Shown here piece by piece: positions 33,903 through 43,021 of a stretch of DNA of 64,000 bases. Location of the stretch: contig PMUP01000071.1 in NCBI GenBank assembly GCA_003166865.1, positions 41,443 to 105,442 of the forward strand, given 5' to 3'. The translations under genes and the position numbers were made by a program. Positions within the stretch are counted from its first letter, which is position 1; every line of letters starts with the position of its first letter. The DNA comes from Bryobacterales bacterium. GTDB lineage: Bacteria > Acidobacteriota > Terriglobia > Bryobacterales > Bryobacteraceae. The notes beneath the pieces are model-generated. The model worked only from the letters and a program-made list of their open reading frames with translations, was not told where the DNA came from and searched no databases.

Positions 33903-36258
33903 TCAGGCGGGCGAGAAGCTTCTCGGCTTCGGCGTGGCGGTCGAGCTTTCGGAGGAGTTCGGCGTAGTTGCGGATGCAGGTGATAGTGTCGGGGTGTTCG
34001 GGTCCGAGCGCCTTTTCGTAGATGGCGGCAGCGCGACGAAAGAGCGGCTCAGCCTCCGCGTAGCGGCCCTGGTTGTAGTAGCTCCACGCCAGGTTGTGGA
34101 GGCTAGTGGCCGTATCGGGATGTTCGGGTCCGAGCACCTTTTCGGAGATGTCGAGGTCCCGGCGGTGGAGCGGCTCGGCTTCGGCGTGCCGGCCCTGTTC
34201 GCCGAAGAATGACGCGAGGTTGTTGAGGCTGGTGGCGGTGTGGGGGTGTTCTGGGCCAAGCGCTTTTTCGCAGATGGCGAGGGAGCGCTGTAGGAGCGGC
34301 TCGGCCTCGGCGTCGCGGCCCTGCGCACGATACAGAGACGCCAGGTTACCGAGGTTGATGGCGGTGGAAGGGTGTTCGGGGCCTAGCGTCTTTTCTTTGA
34401 TTGCGAGGGCGCGCTGATAGAGCGGCTCGGCATCCGTGTAGCGGCCTTGGTTGTAATAAAGCAGCGCAAGGTTGTTGAGGTAGACGGACGTGGACGGGTG
34501 CTCGGGCCCGCGTGCCTTTTCGTAAATGTCGACGGCGCGGCGGTACAACGGCTCGGCCTCGGCGTATCGCGCGCGGCCGTCGAGATAGCAGCCAATTCGG
34601 TTGAGAAGACGGGCTGCCTCTGCGGAGCCCAATCCCAGCTCTTCCACAAGGCGAGCCGCCAGTTTGGCATGCGGAAGTAACCGCTCGCATTGAGGCCAAT
34701 TCGCGAACTCCGGGAAAGGGAAAACGTTGTTTAGCGCACGTACCGCACGCCCGGCCAACGCGCGGCACTCCTCCGTGCTCATTCCGTCCTTGACCACTTC
34801 TTGCACCAAGCGATGAATGTAGAGGTTCTTGTTTTCGGCATCGCGATGGATCAGAGCGAACCTCCCCGCTTCCGCAATTGCCTCAACCCAAGCCAGCGGT
34901 TTGGAAACCAGCGTCTCAATCGGCTCACGCCATTCCTTTCCCGCCTGCGTGAAGACTTCCTCTGGGATGTCATCCGGCGCGAGAAACGCACAGCCACGCA
35001 CCACGTCGGCCGCCGCTGGATTCGCGGTAGCCAATTTGTCGAAGGCCAGAGAAAACGTGATAGTTACCGACTTATGTTCCGTCGCCAGTTTGCCCCGTCG
35101 AGCGCGTAACGCCGCACCTTCCTTGCGATAGAGTTCCAGATATTCCTCGAATGTGGAAGGCGTTTCCTCTATGAACGCCCCAGCCTGATCCAGCGCCAGA
35201 GGAAGGCCGTCCACTTCGACGGAGATTTCTCGAGCCATCGCAAGCCCAGCCTCCCTCTTTGCGCGCCGCAGCAGGAACGAAGCGCCTTCCTCGGGATCCA
35301 TCTCCCCCAGCTCAACCAGTTCGGCAATCCCTCCAGTAGCCTGCAACCGCGTCGTGATCAGCACGTGACCGCCCACGGCAACGGGCGCGAATTCGCGAAC
35401 CAGTAGAAGATCTTCGATCGTGTCGACGTTATCAAGGATCAGCAGCCATCCTGAATTCGACTCCAGCCAGACGCTCACCGCCGCCGCCACAACGCTCAGG
35501 TCCTTCTCGTCCTTCTGCGGAAGGTCCAGAATCTGTGCGAGAGCGGCGAACCCGGAAACAAGCGCATCGCGCGAGTCAGCTACGCTCCACAACACAACCT
35601 TGTATTCGCCGCGATAAACGTAAGCGTACTCGACCGCAGTTTGCGTCTTGCCCATCCCACCGATCCCGCTGATAGCGGCTGCCCCTTTTGTCAGGGCCTT
35701 CCGAACGTCCTCCAGTTGCTTTGCGCGCCCAGTAAAGAAGGGATTGCGCGGCGGTACGTTCCAAATCGCGTTTCGAAAGTCCGGTCTCGCCTCCCGACGT
35801 GGCAACGCGGGAGCTTTGGTCTCACCGCTCAGAAACCGGCGGAGTGTTTCATACCCACCTTCGAGCAGGAAGTTCGAATACTTGCGGAGTTCCAGCGGTA
35901 TGTGCTGGCGGTCGCCCTCCTCCAGCAACACTGGGATGATCCGGTCATTCACACCCCCGGCTTCGTAAAGCTGCTGCAGAAATGTCTGGCTTTCGTAGGC
36001 GACGCCGTGCCCTACACCGATCTCTTCCTCGCCGTCCCATCGTCGCCGATAAGTCTCCGTGCACACCACCAGGACAAACTGCGCATCCCGAACCTGATCC
36101 TTCATCCACTGAATCCAGCCACGAGCCGGAAAGCTCTCATACTGATCCAGCACCGCATCGATGCCGTTGCTTCGCAGCCGGTTGGCGAGCGCCAGAACCT
36201 TGGCTTCGTGCGCGGGCGAGTCGTGGCTATAGCTGATGAAGACTTTCGGGGTCGGCAC
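33898..36258 (-). CDS. SEFIR-NB-ARC-TPR signalling ATPase (bacterial NLR-like)
   Basis: A 786-residue, three-part protein. Residues 1-150 form a SEFIR domain (VFISYSHDSPAHEAKVLALANRL, then VCTETYRRR), a TIR relative. Residues 170-480 form an NB-ARC/STAND ATPase: Walker A GIGGMGKT 198-205, Walker B LLILDNVD 272-279, sensor region HVLITTR, and GLPLAL 351-356. From about 545 to the end there are five to six kinesin-light-chain-type TPRs of 42 residues (AEPLYRRALxIxEKxLGPEHPxT). Effector, oligomerising switch and sensor in this order match NLR-like antiphage sensors; no phage link is proved. GTG 36258 lies five bases after the amidase stop with no ribosome-binding site, so translation is probably coupled. 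Confidence 0.93.
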   Translation of the reverse strand: MPTPKVFISYSHDSPAHEAKVLALANRLRSNGIDAVLDQYESFPARGWIQWMKDQVRDAQFVLVVCTETYRRRWDGEEEIGVGHGVAYESQTFLQQLYEAGGVNDRIIPVLLEEGDRQHIPLELRKYSNFLLEGGYETLRRFLSGETKAPALPRREARPDFRNAIWNVPPRNPFFTGRAKQLEDVRKALTKGAAAISGIGGMGKTQTAVEYAYVYRGEYKVVLWSVADSRDALVSGFAALAQILDLPQKDEKDLSVVAAAVSVWLESNSGWLLILDNVDTIEDLLLVREFAPVAVGGHVLITTRLQATGGIAELVELGEMDPEEGASFLLRRAKREAGLAMAREISVEVDGLPLALDQAGAFIEETPSTFEEYLELYRKEGAALRARRGKLATEHKSVTITFSLAFDKLATANPAAADVVRGCAFLAPDDIPEEVFTQAGKEWREPIETLVSKPLAWVEAIAEAGRFALIHRDAENKNLYIHRLVQEVVKDGMSTEECRALAGRAVRALNNVFPFPEFANWPQCERLLPHAKLAARLVEELGLGSAEAARLLNRIGCYLDGRARYAEAEPLYRRAVDIYEKARGPEHPSTSVYLNNLALLYYNQGRYTDAEPLYQRALAIKEKTLGPEHPSTAINLGNLASLYRAQGRDAEAEPLLQRSLAICEKALGPEHPHTATSLNNLASFFGEQGRHAEAEPLHRRDLDISEKVLGPEHPDTATSLHNLAWSYYNQGRYAEAEPLFRRAAAIYEKALGPEHPDTITCIRNYAELLRKLDRHAEAEKLLARLS

Positions 36259-36263
36259 CGCAT

Positions 36264-37574
36264 CTATTCTAAGGCCTTACCGAGCATAAGGACGAGATTT
36301 TCCTCGAAAGGCCGCGCGATTATTTGCAGCCCGATCGGCAGCCCGTTCGAAGACAATCCACACGGCATCGACAGGGCGGGGAAGCCGAGCACGTTGAACC
36401 CGCGAACGAAACGCGTGGTCAGCATCCGACTGTCGTGCGCCACGCCGTCGAGGGTGATCTCGGTCTGCCCGATTCGCGGCGCAGTGATTGGCGTGGTGGG
36501 CGTGAGCAGGCAATCGATGCCGCGGAACAGCGCGTGGAACTCGGTGAGCAGCAGCTTGCGGAGACGCTGCGCATTCACGTAGTCGGCGGCGGGAATCAGC
36601 GAGCCCTGGTCGAGCAGCGCTAGCACGTCGGAGCCGAAGTCGCCACGCCGATGCAGATGCGCCTGATGCACGGCAGCGGCCTCGGACAACAGAATCACCA
36701 AGCCGGCCCGGTTCAGAGCTTCGATGTCCGGCACCTGCACCGGGACCACTCGAGCGCCCAACTCCTCGGCTCGATGGGCCGCGTTCAGAACAGCCGCTTT
36801 CACCTCAGGAGCGACCGTGTCGAAATAGAAATTCTCCGGCAGCCCAATTCGGATCTCGCGAATCGACGCCGGCCCTGGCTTGCGGCGATCGAGATCGGAC
36901 ATGGCGTCCAGCGCGATGCGGATGTCGTCAACCGTCCGCGCCAGCGGTCCCACGTGATCCAGACTCAAGCCCAATGGCTGGACTCCGGCGCGGTCGACTA
37001 GGCCGTAAGTCGGTTTCAATCCCGCAACGCCACAGAACGACGCCGGAACGCGAATCGAGCCCCCGGTGTCGGTTCCGGCCGCGACGAACGCCATCCCGGT
37101 TGCCACTGCCACGGCCGAGCCTCCGCTCGATCCGCCCGGCGAATGTTCCGGATTGCAAGGGTTTCGAATGGTCCCGAAGTGCGGGTTGTCGGAAGTGATG
37201 CCGTACGCCAGCTCGTGCAGCCCGGCTTTTCCGACCATGATCGCGCCAGCCTCAGCCAGCTTCTCTACCACCGCGGCATCCCTGTCGGGCACGAAATCCG
37301 CGAAGATCTTCGATCCGGATGTCGTGCGGATGCCCTTGGTCCACATCAGGTCTTTGTGCGCGATCGGAATGCCGTGGAGCGACCCGCGGTCGGTACCCTG
37401 GGCGAGTTCGCGATCCAAGTCTTGAGCGCGGGCCAGCGCCGATTCGCCGGTTACCGTAATGAAGGCGTTCAGGACAGGATTCAGCTTGGCGATCTGATCC
37501 AGGCATTGCTTGGTCAGCTCCACCGAGGAGACCCGCCGGGACCGCAACGCTTGAGCAGCTTCGGCGATGGTCAT
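36264..37574 (-). CDS. Amidase-signature-family amidohydrolase
   Basis: A 436-residue GatA-like amidase. The Ser-cisSer-Lys triad is visible: Lys in PIAHKDLMWTKG, cis-Ser in SPGGSSGGSAVAVA, and the nucleophile in GTDTGGSIRVPASFCG. It hydrolyses some amide bond; no gatB/gatC neighbours are present, so it is not the tRNA amidotransferase subunit on context. The following SEFIR gene starts five bases after its stop. It may simply be the upstream housekeeping gene, or it may be part of the same unit. Confidence 0.92.
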   Translation of the reverse strand: MTIAEAAQALRSRRVSSVELTKQCLDQIAKLNPVLNAFITVTGESALARAQDLDRELAQGTDRGSLHGIPIAHKDLMWTKGIRTTSGSKIFADFVPDRDAAVVEKLAEAGAIMVGKAGLHELAYGITSDNPHFGTIRNPCNPEHSPGGSSGGSAVAVATGMAFVAAGTDTGGSIRVPASFCGVAGLKPTYGLVDRAGVQPLGLSLDHVGPLARTVDDIRIALDAMSDLDRRKPGPASIREIRIGLPENFYFDTVAPEVKAAVLNAAHRAEELGARVVPVQVPDIEALNRAGLVILLSEAAAVHQAHLHRRGDFGSDVLALLDQGSLIPAADYVNAQRLRKLLLTEFHALFRGIDCLLTPTTPITAPRIGQTEITLDGVAHDSRMLTTRFVRGFNVLGFPALSMPCGLSSNGLPIGLQIIARPFEENLVLMLGKALE

Positions 37575-37837
37575 TCGGACTGCCCGGAATCAGGCCGGAA
37601 CGTAAGAGCCGAATCGGCCTCGGGCCCAAGATGTTGGGTCTCGCGGCGTAAGGCATCCAAGAGTTGGCTAACCCTGGCCTGGGCGCCTGCAAGCTGGGCA
37701 CCCTCAGGTCGAGCGGGCGGAATGTTAGGTTCCAAACTGATAACCTCCCCTAGAGCTTGAGTTTAGCTAACCTATACCTCCGTGTCAGGCTAACATTTCA
37801 CGCTCGACCTGCCGATATCTTAACCGGCGAATACCTT

Positions 37838-38719
37838 ATGTCAGAAGTGTCTGAACGCCGCAGGAAGGCGCGCCTAAAACCAGTTCGGAACCCGCACGAG
37901 GTCACGTTGCTGAACGTGCCGGGATCGGCTGGTGAAATACAGGCCAAGGTCCTGGATATGAACGAGATCGGCCTGGGCGTGGAGACGGACTGCGTGCTCG
38001 AGCTCAATGCCGTCATCATAGTGAAAGGACAACTGGGGCAGGACGGGGCCACCAGCAAAGCAAGGGCCCGGGTGGTGCGCTGTGATGCGATTCCAGGTGG
38101 GTACCGGACTGGATTGGCCCTTGAAAATGGGCCGGGGCAAAACGGCAAGGCGGGTGAAGCGGTCCCGGATCACTATGAGGTGTTGCAAATCAGCCCCAAC
38201 GCAGACCCGGACATGATTCATCGCGTGTACCGATTGCTTGCGCAGCGCTACCATCCCGACAATACAAGCTCTGGAGACGAGAAGGCGTTCCGCGCCATCA
38301 CCGACGCCTATGAGACGTTGAGCGAACCAGAAAAGCGCGCCGCTTACGATGTGCATCTGCATGCCTACCGGCAGGTCCGTTGGCGCATTTTCGATCAGCG
38401 GCAGGCGGCCATCGGGAAGATCGCCGAAAAATCCAAGCGGCGGGGACTCCTGGAGTTGCTGTACACGCAGCGCTGCAATGAGCCCGAGAAGCCTTCCATG
38501 AACCTGCACGAATTGGAAGACCTCCTGGGCTGCCCGCGCGAGCATCTCGAATTCAGTCTTTGGTACCTCAAGGAAAACGGCCTGGTGGTTCGCATGGACA
38601 ATGGCCGCTTCGCCGTCACAGCCAAGGGCGTGGATTGGGCCGAAAAGGAAGAAGCTTCCGAGCGCCTGCGTGAGGACCGCCTGCTGCCGGCGTCGCCGGG
38701 CGCTGACGCCCGCCACTGA
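37838..38719 (+). CDS. PilZ-DnaJ fusion protein with C-terminal winged helix
   Basis: A 293-residue protein from ATG 37838. Residues 7-110 resemble a PilZ domain: a basic RRRKARLKP start, VLDMNEIGLGVETD in the place of the (D/N)xSxxG motif, and SKARARVVRCD. The arginine motif fits c-di-GMP binding, but the second motif is altered. Residues 130-200 are a J domain (HYEVLQISPNADPDMIHRVY) with the HPD tripeptide in QRYHPDNT, so it should stimulate an Hsp70. The rest looks like a winged helix (LEDLLGCPREHLEFSLWYLK). Linking second-messenger sensing to chaperone recruitment is an inference. Upstream of moxR on the same strand. Confidence 0.8.
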   Translation: MSEVSERRRKARLKPVRNPHEVTLLNVPGSAGEIQAKVLDMNEIGLGVETDCVLELNAVIIVKGQLGQDGATSKARARVVRCDAIPGGYRTGLALENGPGQNGKAGEAVPDHYEVLQISPNADPDMIHRVYRLLAQRYHPDNTSSGDEKAFRAITDAYETLSEPEKRAAYDVHLHAYRQVRWRIFDQRQAAIGKIAEKSKRRGLLELLYTQRCNEPEKPSMNLHELEDLLGCPREHLEFSLWYLKENGLVVRMDNGRFAVTAKGVDWAEKEEASERLREDRLLPASPGADARH

Positions 38720-38761
38720 TCTGAACGAATTTCGGCGGATCGCGCCAGGCGTCACGGTACA

Positions 38762-39721
38762 ATGGCAATGATGGTTGCGGCCCCGGTGACGCTCTCCAAG
38801 TTGAATGAATTGGAGGTGTCGCTAAACTCCATCATTCGTGGCAAGGCCGAAGTGGTCCGGCTCTCGGTAGTGTGTTTGCTGGCCCGCGGGCATCTGTTGA
38901 TCGAGGACGTTCCGGGCGTGGGAAAAACCACGCTGGCGCAGGCTCTGGCGCGCTCCGTGCATTGCCGTTTTCACCGGCTCCAGTTCACTAGCGACATGCT
39001 TCCCAGCGACGTTTTGGGCGTCACCATTTACAACGCGCACAGCCAGGAATTCCAGTTCAAGCGCGGTCCGGTCTTCACGAATTTTCTCTTGGCGGATGAA
39101 ATCAATCGCGCTACGCCCAAGACGCAGTCGGCGTTGCTGGAGGCGATGAACGAAGTACAGGTCACCATCGAGGGACGGTCGCACGCTCTGGAGCAGCCCT
39201 TCATGGTTGTGGCGACTCAGAATCCGGTGGAGCACCATGGCACCTATCCGCTCCCGGAGAGCCAACTGGACCGCTTTCTGATGCGCATTCGCATTGGCTA
39301 TCCCGAGCGCGACGCGGAACGGGAAATCGTTCGCGGGCCCGATGCCCTGCACGCCGAAAACGCGGCGGCGGTCCTGTCCGCACCGGAGCTTTTGCGATTG
39401 CAGGAACAAGCGGCGCAAGTGGTGATCGACGATAGCTTGGTGGACTACATGCTGGCCATCGTCGAAAAAACGCGCAATCACGAATCGCTGGCGTTGGGCG
39501 TAAGCCCGCGCGGATCCCAAGCCTTGTACCGGGCCGCGCAAGCGCTGGCGCTGATGGAAGGACGCGAATACGCGATTCCGGACGATATCAAGCGGCTGGT
39601 GATTCCGGTGTTCGCGCATCGCATCGCGATCAACGCCCGTACGTCGCTGGCGCAACGCAGCACCGAACTGAGCGAACGGATTCTGCAAGAAATCATGACG
39701 CTCGTTGAGGTACCCTTGTAG
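38762..39721 (+). CDS. MoxR-family AAA+ ATPase
   Basis: A 319-residue ATPase of the MoxR group, chaperone-like enzymes that insert cofactors or assemble complexes, usually with VWA and DUF58 partners. Motifs: Walker A EDVPGVGKTTLAQ, Walker B LLADEINRATPKTQSALLEA, sensor 1 VVATQNPVEHHGTYPLPESQ, then the lid domain. Start ATG 38762, with ATG 38768/38771 as alternatives; no good ribosome-binding site. The usual DUF58 partner is missing here; the next gene is YchF-like. Confidence 0.92.
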   Translation: MAMMVAAPVTLSKLNELEVSLNSIIRGKAEVVRLSVVCLLARGHLLIEDVPGVGKTTLAQALARSVHCRFHRLQFTSDMLPSDVLGVTIYNAHSQEFQFKRGPVFTNFLLADEINRATPKTQSALLEAMNEVQVTIEGRSHALEQPFMVVATQNPVEHHGTYPLPESQLDRFLMRIRIGYPERDAEREIVRGPDALHAENAAAVLSAPELLRLQEQAAQVVIDDSLVDYMLAIVEKTRNHESLALGVSPRGSQALYRAAQALALMEGREYAIPDDIKRLVIPVFAHRIAINARTSLAQRSTELSERILQEIMTLVEVPL

Positions 39722-39780
39722 CGCACGTGCCCTGTGGCGCACGCACTCATGCGTGCCGCGCGGGCACTCGTGCCTGCGCA
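39721..39780. repeat. Hairpin-rich spacer between moxR and ychF-like gene
   Basis: Two short perfect hairpins: GCACGCA-CTCA-TGCGTGC (39739-39756) and GGCAC-TC-GTGCC (39763-39774), together with a related GCACGTGC. The repeated GCACTC/GTGCC vocabulary suggests a dispersed intergenic repeat or a terminator-like structure; no T-run follows. Confidence 0.35.
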
Positions 39781-39789
39781 TATAAATAA

Positions 39790-40863
39790 ATGAAAACAGC
39801 AATTATCGGCCTGCCCATGGTAGGCAAGACATCGTTATTCACTATCCTGACGGGCGTGCATGAAGCCACGCGCGTCGGTTTGATGGAAGCTCGAATTGGG
39901 ATGACCCAGGTTCCGGACGCTAGGCTGGACGAGCTGGCCAAGATCTTTGAGCCGCCCAAAATCACGCACGCCACGGTTGAGTATCTCGACTTTCCCGCCG
40001 TTTCCAAAGAGGCTTTGCGCGACCCGAGTTATCTGGCGAGCATGCGTGTAGCGGACGCGCTGGCCCATGTCTTGCGGCTGTTTCAAAGCGACACGGTGCC
40101 GCACGAGAAGGGATCGGTGGATCCGGTCCGCGATCTCGAAGACGTTGAGATCGAGCTGATCTTGAGCGACCTGGTGGTGGTGGAAAAACGGATGGAGCGC
40201 CTCGAAAAAGAACGCAAGAAGATCAAGAGCACAGAGCATGATCGGGAGTTCGCGCTTCTTGAACGCTGCAAGGCTACGCTAGAGCAGAACGTCGCGCTGC
40301 GCGCCCTCGAGCTCACGCCCGACGAAGAAAAACTGATTCGCGGCTTCCAGTTTCTCTCGCAGAAGCCCATGCTGTTCGTTCTGAATATCGGCGAGGAGGA
40401 CGCCGGGCGCTTGCACGAGATCGAAGAGCAGTACCGCAAAGGACCGCTCGCTGGGCGCACCAACACGGCTGTGACCGCGATCTGCGGCAAGATCGAAGCA
40501 GAACTCGCCGAGCTTTCGGCGGAAGAAGCCCGCGAGTATCTGGCGAGCTACGGCCTGAAGGAATCCGCTCTCGAGCGCCTGATCTCGGCGACCTACGCGC
40601 TGCTCGGCTTGATGAGCTTCCTCACGGCGGGCGAAACGGAAGTGCGCGCCTGGACCGTTCCCGCGCACAGCACGGCGCAGAAAGCCGCGGGAGCCATCCA
40701 CAGCGATTTTGAGAAGAAGTTCATTCGCGCCGAGGTGGTGAACTGGCAGGCTCTTATAGATCACCACGGCTATCCAGGCGTACGCGAAAAAGGTTTGCTG
40801 CGCCTGGAAGGGAAAGAATACATCGTCAAGGACGGCGACGTGCTGGTGATACGTCACGGTTGA
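39790..40863 (+). CDS. Divergent YchF/Obg-family P-loop NTPase
   Basis: A 357-residue protein with an N-terminal P-loop (GLPMVGKTSLF), a coiled-coil insertion (about 130-165, KRMERLEKERKKIK), NIGEED in the place of the YchF NxxE nucleotide-specificity motif, and a C-terminal TGS-type domain (FLTAGETEVRAW, KEYIVKDGDVLVI). The switch region is unusual: the G3 motif DxAG and the GxxKGAxxGEGLG loop of standard YchF are absent, with LDFPAVSKEALRDPSYL instead. It may be a distinct subfamily that binds ATP or GTP, perhaps ribosome-associated. Its 3' end overlaps the convergent lnt gene by 38 bases. Confidence 0.85.
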   Translation: MKTAIIGLPMVGKTSLFTILTGVHEATRVGLMEARIGMTQVPDARLDELAKIFEPPKITHATVEYLDFPAVSKEALRDPSYLASMRVADALAHVLRLFQSDTVPHEKGSVDPVRDLEDVEIELILSDLVVVEKRMERLEKERKKIKSTEHDREFALLERCKATLEQNVALRALELTPDEEKLIRGFQFLSQKPMLFVLNIGEEDAGRLHEIEEQYRKGPLAGRTNTAVTAICGKIEAELAELSAEEAREYLASYGLKESALERLISATYALLGLMSFLTAGETEVRAWTVPAHSTAQKAAGAIHSDFEKKFIRAEVVNWQALIDHHGYPGVREKGLLRLEGKEYIVKDGDVLVIRHG

Positions 40864-42355
40864 CCGAGGTGCCGGGCTCGTAGTGCGGCCTCTGCGACCA
40901 AAGCAGCGCGAATATCGCGGCTGCGAGACAACTCCACGCGAACCAGTCGCCATAATCCGTGTACACAGTGGTGCCGTCGCGAAACGCGAAATGCATCGCG
41001 GCCGTGGTTTCCTGGTACATCGGAAGCCGCTCATCGACCCTGCCGGCCGGATCGATCACCGCGGTAATGCCATCGTTGGTGGACCGGATCAGCCAGCGGC
41101 GATTTTCCACCGCGCGCATGCGGGCGACCTCCAGGTGTTGCTGGCGCGCGGCGCTGTGCCCGAAATAGCCGTCATTGGAAATATTCACCAGCAGGTTCGC
41201 GCCGCCTTTGACGAACTTGCGCACCTCATTGGGAAACACCGATTCGTAGCAGATGAATACCGCGAGCCGATGCATGTCCATTGGAAATACAACGATGCGG
41301 TTTCCTGGGACGAAGTCGCTGATTTCTTGCGTGATGCGGTTCACGAAGCCGAAGAATGGGGGTACGTACTCACCAAAGGGCACCAGGTTGATTTTGTCGT
41401 AACGGTCCACCAGCGCGCCGTCGGGGGCCAGCAAGACGGCCGAATTCAGCGGGGCGCCTTCCGGCGTGTCCGCAACCGTGCCAAACAGAAAATACGCGTG
41501 CGTCTGTTGCGCCAACTGCATGGCTTCCTGATGAAACGTGGGATCGCGATAGTAATAGAGCGGGCCAGGGCTTTCCGGCCAAATGATGATTTGCGGGTTG
41601 CTCCGCTCGGCCGCCTCCAGCGATTCGCGGATGATGTGGTCGCGTTCGGCGGCGGCGGAGGCCGACGTCCATTGCTCCTCTTCGGACATGTTGGGTTGCA
41701 ACACCAGCGCGGTTTCGGTAGGCGTTTCGCGGGCGGGCAGGTCAGGGAGAAGCAGCAGGCCGGGAACGATGGCCAGCCAATACAGATGCTTGCGCCCGCG
41801 CCGCAGAATCAGAAGCGCCACCACCGCCGACATCAGCGCAAAAACGAACGAAATACCGTAGACCCCGGCGAACGGGGCAACGCGCAGCGGCAGCGGCATA
41901 TCGATTCCCGCGTTACCGAGAGTGAGCCACGCGAACCCGAACGTTCCGTGCGTCCGCTCGATGCCCGTCCAAAGCGCCGCGATGGCCGGAATCGCGTAGC
42001 GTGTCTTGAGCAGCACCGCCGCCAGCAAGCTGAAGATGGCCAAGTGCATCGCCTTGGCAACGCAGAAGAGCGCGAAAGTGGCCCAACTGCCCCAACGTCC
42101 CATCCCGCCATGCACCTCCAGCACGAATTGGATCCAGTAACAGATGGCGAACCAATAAACCATACCCGCGAACTCGCCCAGCAGGAAGCGCCACAGCGGC
42201 CGGGGCTCCAACGCAAGAGCAATCAGCAGCGGGACCAGCGCAACCGGAGCCAGCCACGGCAGGCCGAAGCCCGGAAAGATGAGGTTCGGATACAGCAGAA
42301 TGAGAAGCATTGCCGAGAGCAATGCCAGGGTGAAGTTACGGATGGAATTTTTCAA
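40826..42355 (-). CDS. lnt: Apolipoprotein N-acyltransferase
   Basis: The inner-membrane enzyme that adds the third acyl chain to lipoproteins. Several N-terminal membrane helices (residues 7-205) precede a periplasmic nitrilase-like domain with the Glu-Lys-Cys triad: IIWPESPGP, YDKINLVPFGEYVPP and FICYESVFP. The protein ends with one more helix (FAWSCLAAAIFALLW). At 509 residues it is of normal length. It starts with TTG, overlapping the SPOR-gene stop as TTGA, third in the stomatin-SPOR-lnt operon. Confidence 0.94.
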   Translation of the reverse strand: MKNSIRNFTLALLSAMLLILLYPNLIFPGFGLPWLAPVALVPLLIALALEPRPLWRFLLGEFAGMVYWFAICYWIQFVLEVHGGMGRWGSWATFALFCVAKAMHLAIFSLLAAVLLKTRYAIPAIAALWTGIERTHGTFGFAWLTLGNAGIDMPLPLRVAPFAGVYGISFVFALMSAVVALLILRRGRKHLYWLAIVPGLLLLPDLPARETPTETALVLQPNMSEEEQWTSASAAAERDHIIRESLEAAERSNPQIIIWPESPGPLYYYRDPTFHQEAMQLAQQTHAYFLFGTVADTPEGAPLNSAVLLAPDGALVDRYDKINLVPFGEYVPPFFGFVNRITQEISDFVPGNRIVVFPMDMHRLAVFICYESVFPNEVRKFVKGGANLLVNISNDGYFGHSAARQQHLEVARMRAVENRRWLIRSTNDGITAVIDPAGRVDERLPMYQETTAAMHFAFRDGTTVYTDYGDWFAWSCLAAAIFALLWSQRPHYEPGTSVNRDVSPARRRP

Positions 42356-43014
42356 TACTTCCGCATGATCGGATTCTTGAAGCCCGCGGCTTCGAGGTTG
42401 GTGCGCGTCTGGGCCTGTGTGGGAGCATCCGCGAGCGGTCCAACCAGAACACGGAACACGCCGTCCTTGGGCGCGGGAGCGAGCACTGCGTGGAAGCCCT
42501 TCCGGGCCAGCGCTTCGGCGATGATTTCGGCATCCGGCCGCGTGGTCGCCACCACTTGCCAGTATTGGCCACCGGCGAGTTGGCCTGGCAGGGCACGCTC
42601 GGGAGGGGGACTCGCGTCACGTTCGGGAAACGGCTTGGGCTTGGCTTCCCTCGCCGAAGCAGGCGTGGGTTTTGCCGCCGGAGGAGCCGCGGCGGGTCGT
42701 TCCGGTTGTGTAACGGACGGGGGCTTTTGAGCGCGAGCCGAATCGTCCGCTCCAGCGCCGGTCGCGGACGGTTGGGCCGGCGCGTCGGAGGGCACGGGGG
42801 AACTCGAACTGTCGGCGGGCGCGGACTCCGCCGGATGCGCCTCGCTGTTGGATTTCGCCGCCTCCGCGGCACCGGCCACCGGCGAAGAATTCCGCCCCAC
42901 GATGTAGCCCATCGAGAAAAACACGCCCAGCAAAGCCACCACGATCACGAATACGCTGATGAGCTGGCGGTTTCCTAGTACAAGTTCAAATTCGCCTTCG
43001 TCGTTCTTGGGCAA
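42352..43014 (-). CDS. SPOR-domain membrane protein
   Basis: A 220-residue protein with a short cytoplasmic N-terminus, one membrane helix (LISVFVIVVALLGVFFSMGYI), a disordered Pro/Ala/Ser-rich periplasmic linker of about 100 residues, and a C-terminal SPOR domain (QYWQVVATTRPDAEIIAEAL, VFRVLVGPLADAPTQAQTRT). SPOR domains bind denuded peptidoglycan glycans, often at division sites. It sits between a stomatin-like gene and lnt, so a general envelope role is likely. Confidence 0.88.
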   Translation of the reverse strand: MPKNDEGEFELVLGNRQLISVFVIVVALLGVFFSMGYIVGRNSSPVAGAAEAAKSNSEAHPAESAPADSSSSPVPSDAPAQPSATGAGADDSARAQKPPSVTQPERPAAAPPAAKPTPASAREAKPKPFPERDASPPPERALPGQLAGGQYWQVVATTRPDAEIIAEALARKGFHAVLAPAPKDGVFRVLVGPLADAPTQAQTRTNLEAAGFKNPIMRKY

Positions 43015-43021
43015 GTTGGAT

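Noticed and set aside
33898-34560. Regular 126-bp repeats resembling an array
   Set aside because: They are in-frame codons of 42-residue TPR units, not CRISPR or satellite repeats.
33898-36258. TIR domain label for the N-terminus of the NB-ARC protein
   Set aside because: The pattern FISYSHDS with VLVVCTETY and the DQYE region fits SEFIR better than canonical TIR; no catalytic glutamate context of NADase TIRs could be recognised.
37143-37760. 205-residue plus-strand ORF
   Set aside because: Antisense of the amidase N-terminal half with its catalytic Lys and Ser motifs; no protein-like features.
40883-42730. 615-residue plus-strand ORF over lnt and the SPOR gene
   Set aside because: It is the exact antisense of two genes with clear catalytic and domain motifs, and is extremely rich in Arg, Gln and His.
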